Position numbers and translations under genes: made by a program. The notes beneath the pieces were generated by a model. That model was not told where the DNA came from. It searched no databases and saw nothing but the letters and a program-made list of their open reading frames with translations. Shown here one piece after another: positions 9,801-18,633 of a stretch of 64,000 nucleotides of DNA (the stretch's first letter is position 1; each line of letters opens with the position of its first letter). The stretch comes from Alistipes timonensis JC136. GTDB lineage: Bacteria > Bacteroidota > Bacteroidia > Bacteroidales > Rikenellaceae. The DNA lies in NCBI RefSeq assembly GCF_900107675.1, contig NZ_FNRI01000001.1:124001-188000 (forward strand), written 5' to 3'.

Positions 9801-9880
9801 TGCTAAACTACGACAATACCTGGTTCGCATCGTTCCCGACCGCCCGTTCCTATGTGTTGGGATTATCCTTAACCTTTTAA
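6857..9880 (+). CDS. SusC-like TonB-dependent outer-membrane glycan transporter (PUL 1)
   Basis: Energised outer-membrane importer of oligosaccharides that works with the SusD lipoprotein encoded next to it. The 1007 residues comprise a signal peptide ending near LFAQ (27-28), a carboxypeptidase-regulatory-like domain (about 33-113), the SusC plug signature DEVVVVGYGTQKKKD starting near residue 114, a plug domain with LKDASAVAIYGSRGSNG, and a 22-strand-type barrel ending in the C-terminal beta-signal SLTF. In-frame ATGs at 6857, 6866 and 6875 all leave a workable signal peptide; I keep the first. It heads the PUL 1 transport genes, with susD 13 bp downstream. Ligand specificity cannot be read from the sequence; neighbouring enzymes suggest glucuronate-containing glycans. 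Confidence 0.95.
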   Translation: MIRMYKMLKGTLAMTVLLLLSAGPLFAQNAINVTGKVTDENGAPLAGVVVLVKDGGNNKATVTNTQGVYEIKAPAASTLVFSCLGYSSQEIRIGASNVVDVKMAQDAQSLDEVVVVGYGTQKKKDLTGGLAVVSKQTLEMVSTNNLMDRLVGQVAGLNITTGNEAPGSNQTLLIRGQNSLTASNDPLIILDGIPYSGGLADLDPNIIESLSVLKDASAVAIYGSRGSNGVILIQTKRGSKGSFHVTYKTKLSVAEPMQRIETMGPNEFIRFKQDMGRLKNNYSGEQLDPLVGSIISASEKVNYAKGVTNDWQDYVFRTVFTMDHQLSFQGGNEKTTYMAAVSYLDNPGVVYNSNYQRTTVYASINQTMNDWLSVGLTTQFINRESGGATPNLEHAIKQSPWGIYKDETGAYYEEPMDYSNLPNPMKDVNADQKRTGRNFMANGFLDIKLPVKGLSFRSQFGYNYRSQLNGTYYGRNTVTGKKVDGRAELENNHTTDWTWENVLKFDRTFDKHHIDFTGLFSMQETQYTKASQSGEGFVNDDSSFYRMDGAENKIAIGSEYWKQNMVSGMFRVNYSFNSKYLLTVTGRADSFSAFAENHKWAFFPSAAVAWHLGEENFIKDNASWVDMLKIRFSYGANGNNAISRYMSLDRLYSTNGVKYIWGDGGSASNSAYLPSDGIGNPDLRWETTYTANLGIDFQFFNGRLGGTVDMYLSNTHDLLMSRSIPIMNGYSKVLYNVGQTRNKGIELTLHSQNIRKKNFLWETDFAFSLNRDEIVELRGDGNDDINNKWFIGQPLSVYYDWNMIGIWQQGDEFTFIDKEGKEVAHQTGATPGAAKLEDVDGNGVIDSKDRKVIGSKQPSFTMSMGNRFTYKDFYFSFLLNGVFGKWMTDNVANIGSYTFGAGNYIHGVKYWTPETPDAEVVSPGYQASFDHGYYKKLNYVQLRNITLGYRVNQKFVRKIGLSAVDVNFSVNNVCAFSNMRQMLNYDNTWFASFPTARSYVLGLSLTF

Positions 9881-9893
9881 GTAAGACCTGACT

Positions 9894-11588
9894 ATGAAAA
9901 CGATGAATTATATCAAACTCAGCGCCGTATGTTCGGTTCTGGCAATCGCTGCGGGCTGTACCTCCTTCCTGGAAGAGGATTTGAAGAGCAAACTGGCTCC
10001 CGACAACACCTATACCAGCTCGCTGGGATTCGAGGTCGGCGCCACGGGACTCTATGCCATCGCCCGCTCGGAGTACAACACCTGGGGTGAGAACGGCGCT
10101 TTCATGCATAACGGCGCCTGCGCTTATGAGGTATTGCAGATTTCGACCGATCTCTGCCGGATGGGCACCGTCCGCGACGGTTCGCTCGTTCCGTTTGCCG
10201 AGCTGACGCTCAATCCCTCGACGCTTTTCGTCGGATCGTACTGGAACTGGGCCTATAACCTGATCGGTTCGGCCAACGAACTGCTGATCTATTCCGAGAA
10301 GAACGACAACTGGGATTATCCGACCGACAAACAGCTCTATCAGGCCGAGGCGCGTTTCTTCCGTGCATACGCCTATCGCACGCTGGTCTATCTCTACGGC
10401 GACGTGCCCTGGGTCGAGACCATCCAGAAACCGTTCCTGCTTTCGTTCTCGCGGGACCCCAAGATCGAGGTGCTGGGACACATCATCGACGACCTGAAAT
10501 TCGCCAAGGAACATCTTCCCGAAGATCCCGATGCGGTGAAGGAGGGCAAGCTCACGACGTGGGCCGCACGCCATCTGCTGAGCGAAATGTATTTGCTGCG
10601 CGGCGCTGAGGGCGATTACAAACTGGCCGAGGAGAATGCCTTGGAGGTGATCGACAGCAAGCATTACAGCCTGGTGAAGAGCCGTTACGGGGCCGACAAG
10701 AACAAGCCCGGCGACTATTTCAGCGACATGTTCCTCGAAAACAACCAGAACCGTTCGGCCGGCAATACCGAGAGCATCTGGGTCATGCAGTTCCAGTACA
10801 ACACCGTCGGCGGCGGCGTGAATTCCGACGACTGGACCCGTCGCGCCTGGAATCCCCAGTACCATGCCATCGACGGATTCGCGCTGGCCGATTCGCTCGG
10901 CGGCCGCGGTCTGGCGCAGATCTATCCGCTGAAATGGTGGATCGGCGTCAAGGGCACGAACGCCACGACCGCCGGTGAAAAGGAAGGTTTTCCCGGAATT
11001 CAGGAAAACGGCATCTTCGACGACGGCGACATCCGCAATTCGGAGTACAACATCAAACGCAACTGGTACTACAACAACCCGCTGACGCCCAACAAACTCG
11101 GCCAGAAATGTCCCATCGACGACAAATCGTGGTCGCAGGCCCAGCTTTTCCCTGCGCTGAAAAAGTTCTTTTTCGGAAAAGAGGAGAATTTGCAGCTCAC
11201 CGGTTCGTACAAGGACCGCACGAAATTCCGCCTGGCTGAAACCTATCTGCTGCTGGCCGAGGCCTACCTGCGTCAGAACATGCCCGACAAGGCTGCCGAT
11301 GCCGTGAACGAGGTGCGCCGCCGTGCCAAGGCGGCCGACGTTTCCGACGACGAGATGACGATGGACTACCTGCTCGACGAGCGTATCCGCGAATTGTACG
11401 GCGAGGAGAGCCGCCGCTTTACGCTGGTGCGCACGGGTAAACTGATCGAGCGTGTGAAGAAGTACAATCCCGAGGCGCGCGACCTCATCCAGGATTTTCA
11501 TGTGCTGTGGCCCATTCCGCAGGCTGTCCGCGACGCCAACACCGGAGAATTCCCGCAGAACCCCGGTTACGAAGGCTACGAGGGCTGA
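9894..11588 (+). CDS. SusD/RagB-family glycan-binding lipoprotein (PUL 1)
   Basis: Surface lipoprotein that caps the SusC barrel and captures glycan. The 564-residue protein has a lipobox ending AAGC with acylated C22. The mature N-terminus CTSFLEEDL is typical of SusD proteins. TPR-like helices (YQAEARFFRAYAYRTLVYLYGDVPWVE) and the C-terminal region FRLAETYLLLAEAYLR, then LDERIRELYGEESRRF, are standard SusD landmarks. The protein ends EFPQNPGYEGYEG, the usual SusD C-terminal pattern. It follows susC by 13 bp and is followed after about 100 bp by a SusE-like gene. Confidence 0.95.
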   Translation: MKTMNYIKLSAVCSVLAIAAGCTSFLEEDLKSKLAPDNTYTSSLGFEVGATGLYAIARSEYNTWGENGAFMHNGACAYEVLQISTDLCRMGTVRDGSLVPFAELTLNPSTLFVGSYWNWAYNLIGSANELLIYSEKNDNWDYPTDKQLYQAEARFFRAYAYRTLVYLYGDVPWVETIQKPFLLSFSRDPKIEVLGHIIDDLKFAKEHLPEDPDAVKEGKLTTWAARHLLSEMYLLRGAEGDYKLAEENALEVIDSKHYSLVKSRYGADKNKPGDYFSDMFLENNQNRSAGNTESIWVMQFQYNTVGGGVNSDDWTRRAWNPQYHAIDGFALADSLGGRGLAQIYPLKWWIGVKGTNATTAGEKEGFPGIQENGIFDDGDIRNSEYNIKRNWYYNNPLTPNKLGQKCPIDDKSWSQAQLFPALKKFFFGKEENLQLTGSYKDRTKFRLAETYLLLAEAYLRQNMPDKAADAVNEVRRRAKAADVSDDEMTMDYLLDERIRELYGEESRRFTLVRTGKLIERVKKYNPEARDLIQDFHVLWPIPQAVRDANTGEFPQNPGYEGYEG

Positions 11589-11689
11589 TGACCGGTCCGA
11601 CCGGTTTTCGGCCCCGCCTCCGGGCGAACAAGAAAAGCAATGTGTCCGGACGGTTCCGGACCCTATCAGCAAACACGAAAAAAACAGCT

Positions 11690-12949
11690 ATGAAAAAGAT
11701 AAAATTTGCATGTAACGTATCGCTGCTGACCCTTGTGGCACTCGGCCAGTGGGCTTGTGCGTGGGACCCGTACGAGCATGACAGCGACCCGGTCAGGGAG
11801 ACCCTCGAACTGACCGCCTCCTCCTCCCAGATCGCTTTGGACGAAAACAACCTTACGGCTACGGTCCTCACTTTCGACTGGACGCCGGCGCGTTCGATGT
11901 CCGACGAATATCTGGTCTCCTACACGACCAAACTGGACCTGCTGACCAACAACTTCGGTTCGTCCACGACCATCGAGACGAGCGAGGACGACGGCATATT
12001 CAGCCGGAGCTACACCTCCGAGCAGCTCAACAACTGGGCCAACGAGCGCTGGAAAGTGCCCGTGAACAAGACCTTTACGCTGGCGTTCCGCGTCATCGCG
12101 GAGTATGCGGGCGGTCCCACTTATGAAATGCCCGAGGTGCGGACCGTCGAGGTGACCGTAACCCCGATCAAGGTCGATGTTTTCGACGCCGACAAGGTGT
12201 CGCTTTCCGGTACGGCCGTCAGCAGCGTCACGGAGATCGGAAAGACGGTCGAGAACGCGAACCTCTATGCGTGGTACGGCGCGCTGAGCATCGGCGAGCT
12301 GCAAATCCCCGTCGAGTTGGAGGGCCAGACCTATTATATCGTACCGAGCGACGGCAACGGAATGCTCCGCGACGGCGAACTCGTCGACGTGAAGATGCAG
12401 GACGATCCCGTATCGTGGACCATCCCGACCGCCGGCAACTACCGTCTGCTGATCGACATGGAGAACAAGCAGGTGCGCATCTACTCGCCCGAGACCGACC
12501 TGAAACCGCTCTCCGTGACGTTCCGCCCGAACGGAGCCGAGGCCAATCCCGAGACGACGATCGAGGTGCTCGACCTTTGGGCTTATGGAGCCGGTACGGG
12601 CTGGGGCGTTCGCAAGCTCAACCTGAAACAGAGTCTTGCTGATCCCCAGGTGTTGATCTACGATGCCGCGGAGCATAACGGCACGAAATTGTCCAGCGGC
12701 TTGAAGTTCTGCGTGGCCCAGAGTTTCTCGGTGGACGGCGTGGATTACAGCCAGAACAATGCCTATTGCTTCACCTGTCCGCTGACGGCTGACGGCAAGC
12801 GGCAGAACCTCACGCTGGTGCTCGATAAGGAGGGCGAACTGCACGGAGGAGCCGACGGCGAGACGCGTAACTCGTATTACACGATCCCCGCTTCCGACCT
12901 GCTGATCTTCGACCTGCGGCACAATACGGTCCTTGCGCGGAACAAGTAA
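11690..12949 (+). CDS. SusE-like outer-membrane lipoprotein (PUL 1)
   Basis: Probable surface starch-binding-protein-E-like accessory lipoprotein of the PUL 1 uptake complex. The 419 residues begin with a signal peptide and a lipobox-like QWAC (C23), followed by acidic residues (DPYEHDSDP). An N-terminal SusE-type Ig-like domain follows (LTASSSQIALDEN...FDWTPARS; about 35-160). Further beta-rich domains resemble the tandem binding modules of SusE/SusF. The start at 11690 is chosen because it begins the signal peptide; the frame is open further upstream but there is no signal sequence there. The position after susC-susD supports the role. The fine carbohydrate specificity is unknown. Confidence 0.8.
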   Translation: MKKIKFACNVSLLTLVALGQWACAWDPYEHDSDPVRETLELTASSSQIALDENNLTATVLTFDWTPARSMSDEYLVSYTTKLDLLTNNFGSSTTIETSEDDGIFSRSYTSEQLNNWANERWKVPVNKTFTLAFRVIAEYAGGPTYEMPEVRTVEVTVTPIKVDVFDADKVSLSGTAVSSVTEIGKTVENANLYAWYGALSIGELQIPVELEGQTYYIVPSDGNGMLRDGELVDVKMQDDPVSWTIPTAGNYRLLIDMENKQVRIYSPETDLKPLSVTFRPNGAEANPETTIEVLDLWAYGAGTGWGVRKLNLKQSLADPQVLIYDAAEHNGTKLSSGLKFCVAQSFSVDGVDYSQNNAYCFTCPLTADGKRQNLTLVLDKEGELHGGADGETRNSYYTIPASDLLIFDLRHNTVLARNK

Positions 12950-12967
12950 GGCCCCAACCATCTGAAA

Positions 12968-13021
12968 CAGCGCCGTATCGGACTGGGTTCCGGCTGACAG
13001 GACGATACGGCACTGTTTTTC
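12968..13021 (+). terminator. Intra-operon terminator/attenuator after the SusE-like gene
   Basis: Arms 12968-12980 and 13003-13015 pair at 12 of 13 positions and are followed by TTTTT. It separates the transport genes from the enzyme genes. No new promoter consensus is visible before 13052, so partial read-through is likely. Confidence 0.7.
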
Positions 13022-13051
13022 CAAGATGTTGTTCACCAATTCAAAAACGAT

Positions 13052-14632
13052 ATGACTGTTATGAAAAATCTGATGACGGCCTGCCTTCTGGCTGCGTTTC
13101 TGTGCTCCGCCTCCTGCGGATGTTCGAAAGACAGCGGCGGTGGGGAGGATGACGGCGGCAAGGTCGCAGGTGTGACCGTGAAACCCGCATACAACAAATC
13201 GCAGGTGTTGCACAATCCGCTGAACGGCTGGGTGATGTATGTGAGTGCGGACTACGATCCTTCGTATTTCGACAAGGAGATCTACGTACCCCTGCTGGGC
13301 AAGAACGTGAAGGTGGCGGACTATGCCTCCGCCTGCTATATCCGCACGAAATGGTCCGTGCTGAATCCCGCCGACGGCGAGTATGCCTGGAAGAATCCCG
13401 ATTCGAAGGTCTACAAACTGGTTCAGGCAGCCCGCGAACGGAAACTTCCCATTGCGTTCCGCGTCGTGGTGGACGGCCGCGACCAGGGTGCGAACACGCC
13501 CCAGTTCGTTTACGACGCCGGGGCCGAATATGCGGTTTCGGAGCCGAAGTTCCCCGACCGCAAAACTCCCATGCCGCAGGACCCGGTATTCCAGCGCTAC
13601 TACGAGAAGTTCGTCGAGGCTTTCGCCGCGGAATTCAACGATCCGGAGAACACCTCGTTCATCGACGGTTACGGTCTCGGAAAATGGGGCGAGGGTCACA
13701 GCGTGGCCTACAACAAGGACGACGTGTCGGCCGTTGACGCGAATACGGAGACGGTCAAGCGCGAGGTGCTCGACTGGATCACGAAGCTCTATGCCAAGTA
13801 TTTCACGCAGGTTCCCCTCGTTATCAATTACCACCGCGTGCTGGGGCATCCCACGAGCCAGGGCACGGCCAATCCGAACAGCGAGAGCCTGGTCGCCCTG
13901 GCTGTCAGCAACGGGTACTGCATCCGTTCCGACGCCTTCGGCATGAACAACCAAAGCTGGGGTTACAGCACTTGGGAGAAGGCCATCGCCGCGCAGTGGC
14001 GCTATAAGGTTCCCATCATCATGGAGGGCGGTTACATCGTCAGCAGCCACAGCTATTGGAACGATCCCGCGGGCTATCGCCAGGGCCATCCCGAAGATGT
14101 CCGCCAGGGTGAATTCGACTCTTCGGCCGAGGCGCACGTCAATATGATGGACTTCCGCGTGGGGCAGGAGACCGAGTCGTGGTTCGGCGACGCTTTCAAC
14201 CTCGTGCAGCGTTTTGTTTCCGAGGGCGGTTACCGTCTCTATCCCGACCAGGTGACCCTTCCCGACCAGGTGAACGCCGGCAGCCGCGTCAAGGTCGCTT
14301 CACGCTGGCGCAACATGGGCTGGGGGTATTTCCCGAACAACCTTCCGCAGTGGAACTACAAATACAAGGTGGCTTATGCCCTGCTCGACGCTTCGGGCAA
14401 GGCGCAGCGGGTTTTCGTCGACGGGGATTGCGAGCCTTCGACGTGGGTCGAGAGCAAACCTTTCTCCTATACGTTCGAGACGCCTGCCATCGATCTCCCC
14501 GCCGGAAAATATACGTGGGGCATCGCCATCGTCGATACGACGAAGGAGAACGTTCCGGCCATCGAACTGGCGGTGAACGACGAAAAGACCGCCGAGGGTT
14601 GGGTCAAACTGCTCGACGTTCAGATCCATTAG
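13052..14632 (+). CDS. DUF4832-type glycosidase-like lipoprotein (PUL 1)
   Basis: Exported protein of 526 residues with a lipoprotein-type leader (Cys at 22 and 24) and a Gly/Asp-rich tether (KDSGGGEDDGG). The N-terminal part looks like a GH42-type TIM barrel: the LHNPLNGWVMY motif near its start, then IRTKWSVLNPADGEYAW, YGLGKWGEGH and the MEGGYI strand. The C-terminal part (from about 395) looks like a DUF4832/Ig-like sandwich with ASRWRNMGWGYFP. Proteins of this build are annotated as putative beta-galactosidase-like enzymes, but activity is not established here. The start could also be the in-frame ATG at 13061 (MKNLM). It opens the PUL 1 enzyme run, and the next gene starts 13 bp after its stop. 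Confidence 0.65.
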   Translation: MTVMKNLMTACLLAAFLCSASCGCSKDSGGGEDDGGKVAGVTVKPAYNKSQVLHNPLNGWVMYVSADYDPSYFDKEIYVPLLGKNVKVADYASACYIRTKWSVLNPADGEYAWKNPDSKVYKLVQAARERKLPIAFRVVVDGRDQGANTPQFVYDAGAEYAVSEPKFPDRKTPMPQDPVFQRYYEKFVEAFAAEFNDPENTSFIDGYGLGKWGEGHSVAYNKDDVSAVDANTETVKREVLDWITKLYAKYFTQVPLVINYHRVLGHPTSQGTANPNSESLVALAVSNGYCIRSDAFGMNNQSWGYSTWEKAIAAQWRYKVPIIMEGGYIVSSHSYWNDPAGYRQGHPEDVRQGEFDSSAEAHVNMMDFRVGQETESWFGDAFNLVQRFVSEGGYRLYPDQVTLPDQVNAGSRVKVASRWRNMGWGYFPNNLPQWNYKYKVAYALLDASGKAQRVFVDGDCEPSTWVESKPFSYTFETPAIDLPAGKYTWGIAIVDTTKENVPAIELAVNDEKTAEGWVKLLDVQIH

Positions 14633-14645
14633 TGCCGGGTAAGCT

Positions 14646-16517
14646 ATGAAACGGGTTGTTTTGCTTGCCGCCGCATTGCTGCTGTCCGCGACGACGGCTT
14701 TCGGGACCGGCGTTCTGGTCGAGGCCGAGAGTTTCCGCGACAAGGGCGGCTGGTCCGTCGATCAGCAGTTCATGGACCTGATGGGATCGCCGTATCTCAT
14801 CGCACACGGCATGGGCAAACCCGTGGCGGATGCCGTTACGACCGTCGAATTCCCCGAATCCGGGACTTATCATGCCTATGTGCGGACGTTCAACTGGGTC
14901 GCTCCCTGGTACGACGGCGAGGGACCCGGGAAGTTCTCCCTCCGGGTGGGGAAACGGACGCTGCCCGAGGTGCTGGGAAACCGGGGCCGGGAGTGGATGT
15001 GGCAGTATGCCGGACGGGTCGCTGTCCGGAAAGGTCCGGTCGAAGTGTCGCTGACCGACCTTTCCGGCTTCGACGGCCGCTGCGATGCCGTCTATTTCAC
15101 CCCGGAGCAGGGGGATGTGCCTCCTGCCGATTCCGGGGAGCTGGCGGCTTTCCGCCGCAGGATGCTGCATATTCCCGAAACGCCGCAGCGCGTGGAGTCG
15201 TTCGATTTCGTCGTGGTAGGCGGAGGCATCGCCGGGATGTGTGCCGCGGTGTCGGCCTCGCGGCTGGGATGCCGGGTCGCGCTGGTCAACGACCGTCCGG
15301 TGCTGGGCGGCAACAACAGTTCCGAAATCCGCGTACACCTGGGCGGTGTCATCGAGACAGGCCCGAACAAGGGGCTCGGGCGCATGATCCGCGAATTCGG
15401 CCACTCGCGCGGGGGTAATGCCCAGCCGGCCGGGAACTACGAGGATGCGAAAAAGGAGGAGTTCATCGCCGCCGAAAAGAACGTCACCCTGTTCGCCGGC
15501 TGTCGGGCCGTCGCCGTGAACACGACCGGCGGCCGGATCGCTTCGGTGGTCGTTCGCCACATCGAAACCGGGGAGGAAACGCTTCTCGAAGCGCCGCTTT
15601 TCGCCGACTGTACGGGCGACGGCACGGTCGGGTTCCTGGCTGGAGCCGATTTCCGGATGGGCCGCGAGAGCCGGGACGAATTCGGCGAGGAACTGGCCCC
15701 TGCGGCCGCCGACAGGATGACGATGGGTTCGTCGGTGCAGTGGTACTCGGTCGATGCGGGTAAAAAGACGGATTTTCCGGTGTTCAGCTATGGTCTGAGG
15801 TTCGACGAAACGAACTGCGAGCAGGTGACGATGGGCGAGTGGAAATGGGAAACCGGCATGAATCTCGACCAGATCGCCGATTTCGAACGCATTCGCGACT
15901 ACGGTCTGCTTGTGGTCTATTCGAATTGGAGTTTTCTGAAAAACGGACTTCGTGACAACGGCAAATTCCGCAACCGCGAATTGGGCTGGGTGGCCTACGT
16001 CGCCGGCAAACGCGAATCGCGCAGGCTACTGGGCGACTACGTGCTGAAACAGGACGACATCGACAAGCACGTCTTCCACGAAGACGCCTCTTTCGCCACG
16101 ACCTGGGACCTCGACCTGCATTTCCCCGATTCGCTCAATTCCGTGCGTTTCCCGGGCCGGGAGTTCAAGGCTGCCACGAAGCACGTCCATATCTATCCCT
16201 ATGCCGTGCCTTACCGGTGCCTCTATTCCCGCAACGTGGACAATCTGTTCATGGCCGGGAGAAACATCAGCGTGACGCATGTGGCTTTGGGCTCTGTGCG
16301 CGTGATGCGCACGACGGGCATGATGGGCGAAGTGGTCGGCATGGCGGCATCGCTGTGCCGGAAATACGGAACCTCGCCCCGCGGGGTCTATCAGCGGCAT
16401 CTGGACGAACTGCGGTCGCTGATGCGCGAGGGCGTCGGAAAAAAGAATGTCCCCGACAACCAGCGATTCAACCGGGGATCTTCGCTGAAAGCGCCCCGTG
16501 CATTGCGCAACGATTGA
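14646..16517 (+). CDS. Exported FAD-dependent oxidoreductase with N-terminal carbohydrate-binding-like domain (PUL 1)
   Basis: 623 residues. Signal peptide (about 1-20), then a roughly 150-residue beta-rich domain (VLVEAESFRDKGGW..., GTYHAYVRTFNW) like those of xanthan-lyase/golvesin-type proteins. A flavoprotein of the FAD_oxidored (PF12831) group follows: the dinucleotide-binding motif FVVVGGGIAGMCAAVSASR at about 192, GGNNSSEIRVHLGG, ADCTGDGTVGFLAGADFRMG, and a C-terminal NLFMAGRNISVTHVALGSVR. The enzyme probably acts on a sugar or sugar-linked hydroxyl in the periplasm or at the surface; the reaction is not known from sequence. How an exported FAD enzyme receives its cofactor is open. It lies inside the PUL 1 enzyme operon. 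Confidence 0.75.
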   Translation: MKRVVLLAAALLLSATTAFGTGVLVEAESFRDKGGWSVDQQFMDLMGSPYLIAHGMGKPVADAVTTVEFPESGTYHAYVRTFNWVAPWYDGEGPGKFSLRVGKRTLPEVLGNRGREWMWQYAGRVAVRKGPVEVSLTDLSGFDGRCDAVYFTPEQGDVPPADSGELAAFRRRMLHIPETPQRVESFDFVVVGGGIAGMCAAVSASRLGCRVALVNDRPVLGGNNSSEIRVHLGGVIETGPNKGLGRMIREFGHSRGGNAQPAGNYEDAKKEEFIAAEKNVTLFAGCRAVAVNTTGGRIASVVVRHIETGEETLLEAPLFADCTGDGTVGFLAGADFRMGRESRDEFGEELAPAAADRMTMGSSVQWYSVDAGKKTDFPVFSYGLRFDETNCEQVTMGEWKWETGMNLDQIADFERIRDYGLLVVYSNWSFLKNGLRDNGKFRNRELGWVAYVAGKRESRRLLGDYVLKQDDIDKHVFHEDASFATTWDLDLHFPDSLNSVRFPGREFKAATKHVHIYPYAVPYRCLYSRNVDNLFMAGRNISVTHVALGSVRVMRTTGMMGEVVGMAASLCRKYGTSPRGVYQRHLDELRSLMREGVGKKNVPDNQRFNRGSSLKAPRALRND

Positions 16518-16548
16518 AAACGACGACGAAACAGATTTTTCAGAAGCG

Positions 16549-18618
16549 ATGAGACATACACTTCCGATACTTGCCGTGGGGCTGTTGTGCGGCGCCTGTG
16601 CATTTGCGCAGGATGATTGTTACAGCCGTCTGCGAAACGACACCCTGACGATCGGCAACTCCCGGATCGAGCGGAAATTCGTTTGGAACGGCGGAAACCT
16701 CGTGACGTACAGCCTGACCGACAAGTCGTCGGGGCAGGTGTGGCTGAACCGCACTCCGGCGCCCGATTTCGAGATTCCCGGCAATGCTGAGGCCACTGCC
16801 GGAAAGTATTCGTCGGTACGGATCGGCGAAACCGGAATCCATTCGGAATACCTGGAAACAACCGTGGAATTTTCGCTGGGGGCACTTGCCGTCCGGCGGG
16901 TCTACCGGGTTTACGGGGATACTCCGGCCATTGCCTGCGACACCTACCTGAAAGGACGCGCCGTGGTGCTTGCCGGCGAACGTGCTGCGAACCTCGGCGA
17001 CCGGAAGAACATCGAGTCGAAAGAGGATATGCATGCGCTCGGGAGTTCGAGCGTGCTCGACCGGTTCAATCCCGGCGGGTTTCATTGGCGGACGCGGATC
17101 GTCGAGTTTCAGGATGTCACGGACTGGAACAACAACCTGGTCTTCGAGACCGACGTGATCCCTTACCGGAAGAACCACTACCGGGGCAATCTGCTGTTCG
17201 CCTGCAGCGGGGAGAACGACCGGGGCTTCTTTTTCCTGAAAGAGGCTCCCTGTTCGAACGTGCAGCCGGCCTATCAGGGTTACGACTTCACGGCCGAATT
17301 CGGAAATTTCACGGTCTCGGGGCTCGGCCTTACGGAGAGGGACCTCGACGACGGGGAGTGGATGAGGACCTACGGATGCGTCGTCGGCGTCTGGTCGGGC
17401 GGGGAGCTGGAACAACTGACCGCTCTGCGGAGCTATCAGAAACAGTTGCGGAAACAGCTTCCGGGGCGCGACGAGATGGTGATGATGAACACGTGGGGCG
17501 ACCGCAGCCAGGATACGAAGGTCAACGAACGTTTTTGTATGGATGAGGTACGGCGGGCCGCACGCCTCGGCATCACGCATTTCCAGATCGACGACGGTTG
17601 GCAGGTCGGCAAAAGCCCCAATTCGGCGGTGGCGAAAGGCTCGTTTCGAAACATCTGGGACAATCCCGACTATTGGAAACCCGATCCGGAGAAGTATCCG
17701 AACGGTCTGCGTCCCGTCGTTGAACTGGGCCGGGAGCTGGGGGTGGAGATCTGCCTCTGGTTCAATCCGAGCGTACAGGACGGCTATGCCGACTGGGAGA
17801 AGGATGCCCGGGCGATGATCGCCCTGCATGACGAATACGGCATCCGCACCTTCAAAATCGACGGGCTCGCGATTCCCGACAAACGTGCCGAGGCCAACCT
17901 GCGGAAGCTGTTCGACCGGGTGCTGGCCGAAACGGACGGCAGGGTGGTGTTCAACCTCGACGCCACGGCCGGCCGCCGCGGAGGTTACCATATGTTCAAC
18001 GAGTACGGCAACGTTTTCCTCGAAAACCGCTATACCGACTGGCAGAACTATTACCCTTACTGGACGCTGCGCAACCTGTGGATGCTGTCGAAATACGTTC
18101 CTGCCGAGCGGTTGCAGATCGAGTTCCTGAACAAGTGGCGCAATGCCGGAAAATATGCCGGCGACCGTTTCGCTCCGGCGAACTACGCTTTCGGATACCT
18201 CTTCGCCGTGACGATGGCCGGGCAACCGCTGGCTTGGATGGAGGCGGGAGGGCTTCCCGACGAAGCGCTGGCCCTCGGCCGGGAGATCGGACGTTACAGG
18301 GAGGTGCAGCACGATTTCCACAGCGGGGTGATCCTGCCCGTGGGCGACGAACCGTCGGGACGGTCGTGGACCGGATTCCAGTCGTTGAACGGCGACCGGG
18401 GCTATTTCATCTTCTTCCGCGAGCAGCATCCCGACCGGCGGACCCGTATCGGGACGTGGCTGCCGGAGGGGGCGACGGTGCGGCTGACGCCCGTGCTGGG
18501 CAGCGGGAAAGCCGCCGTGCGGAAGGCCGGCCGCCGCGGTGAGCTGGACGTGGAACTGCCGTCGCCCGACGACTACGCGATGTACCGCTATGAAATAATC
18601 CGTAAACCGAAACCCTGA
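16549..18618 (+). CDS. GH36-like alpha-galactosidase family glycoside hydrolase (PUL 1)
   Basis: Exported glycosidase of 689 residues with a cleavable signal peptide (AFAQDD). An N-terminal supersandwich domain precedes a TIM barrel containing FQIDDGW, then IRTFKIDGLAIPDK with candidate nucleophile D438, then VVFNLDATAGRRGGYH, and finally a C-terminal beta domain. The order fits clan GH-D (GH36/GH27 relatives). The usual GH36 acid/base motif is divergent, so alpha-galactosidase activity is probable but not certain. The start at 16549 is chosen for its signal peptide; the frame is open slightly upstream. It sits 31 bp after the oxidoreductase gene. Confidence 0.7.
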   Translation: MRHTLPILAVGLLCGACAFAQDDCYSRLRNDTLTIGNSRIERKFVWNGGNLVTYSLTDKSSGQVWLNRTPAPDFEIPGNAEATAGKYSSVRIGETGIHSEYLETTVEFSLGALAVRRVYRVYGDTPAIACDTYLKGRAVVLAGERAANLGDRKNIESKEDMHALGSSSVLDRFNPGGFHWRTRIVEFQDVTDWNNNLVFETDVIPYRKNHYRGNLLFACSGENDRGFFFLKEAPCSNVQPAYQGYDFTAEFGNFTVSGLGLTERDLDDGEWMRTYGCVVGVWSGGELEQLTALRSYQKQLRKQLPGRDEMVMMNTWGDRSQDTKVNERFCMDEVRRAARLGITHFQIDDGWQVGKSPNSAVAKGSFRNIWDNPDYWKPDPEKYPNGLRPVVELGRELGVEICLWFNPSVQDGYADWEKDARAMIALHDEYGIRTFKIDGLAIPDKRAEANLRKLFDRVLAETDGRVVFNLDATAGRRGGYHMFNEYGNVFLENRYTDWQNYYPYWTLRNLWMLSKYVPAERLQIEFLNKWRNAGKYAGDRFAPANYAFGYLFAVTMAGQPLAWMEAGGLPDEALALGREIGRYREVQHDFHSGVILPVGDEPSGRSWTGFQSLNGDRGYFIFFREQHPDRRTRIGTWLPEGATVRLTPVLGSGKAAVRKAGRRGELDVELPSPDDYAMYRYEIIRKPKP

Positions 18619-18633
18619 ATTTACGAACATGAA

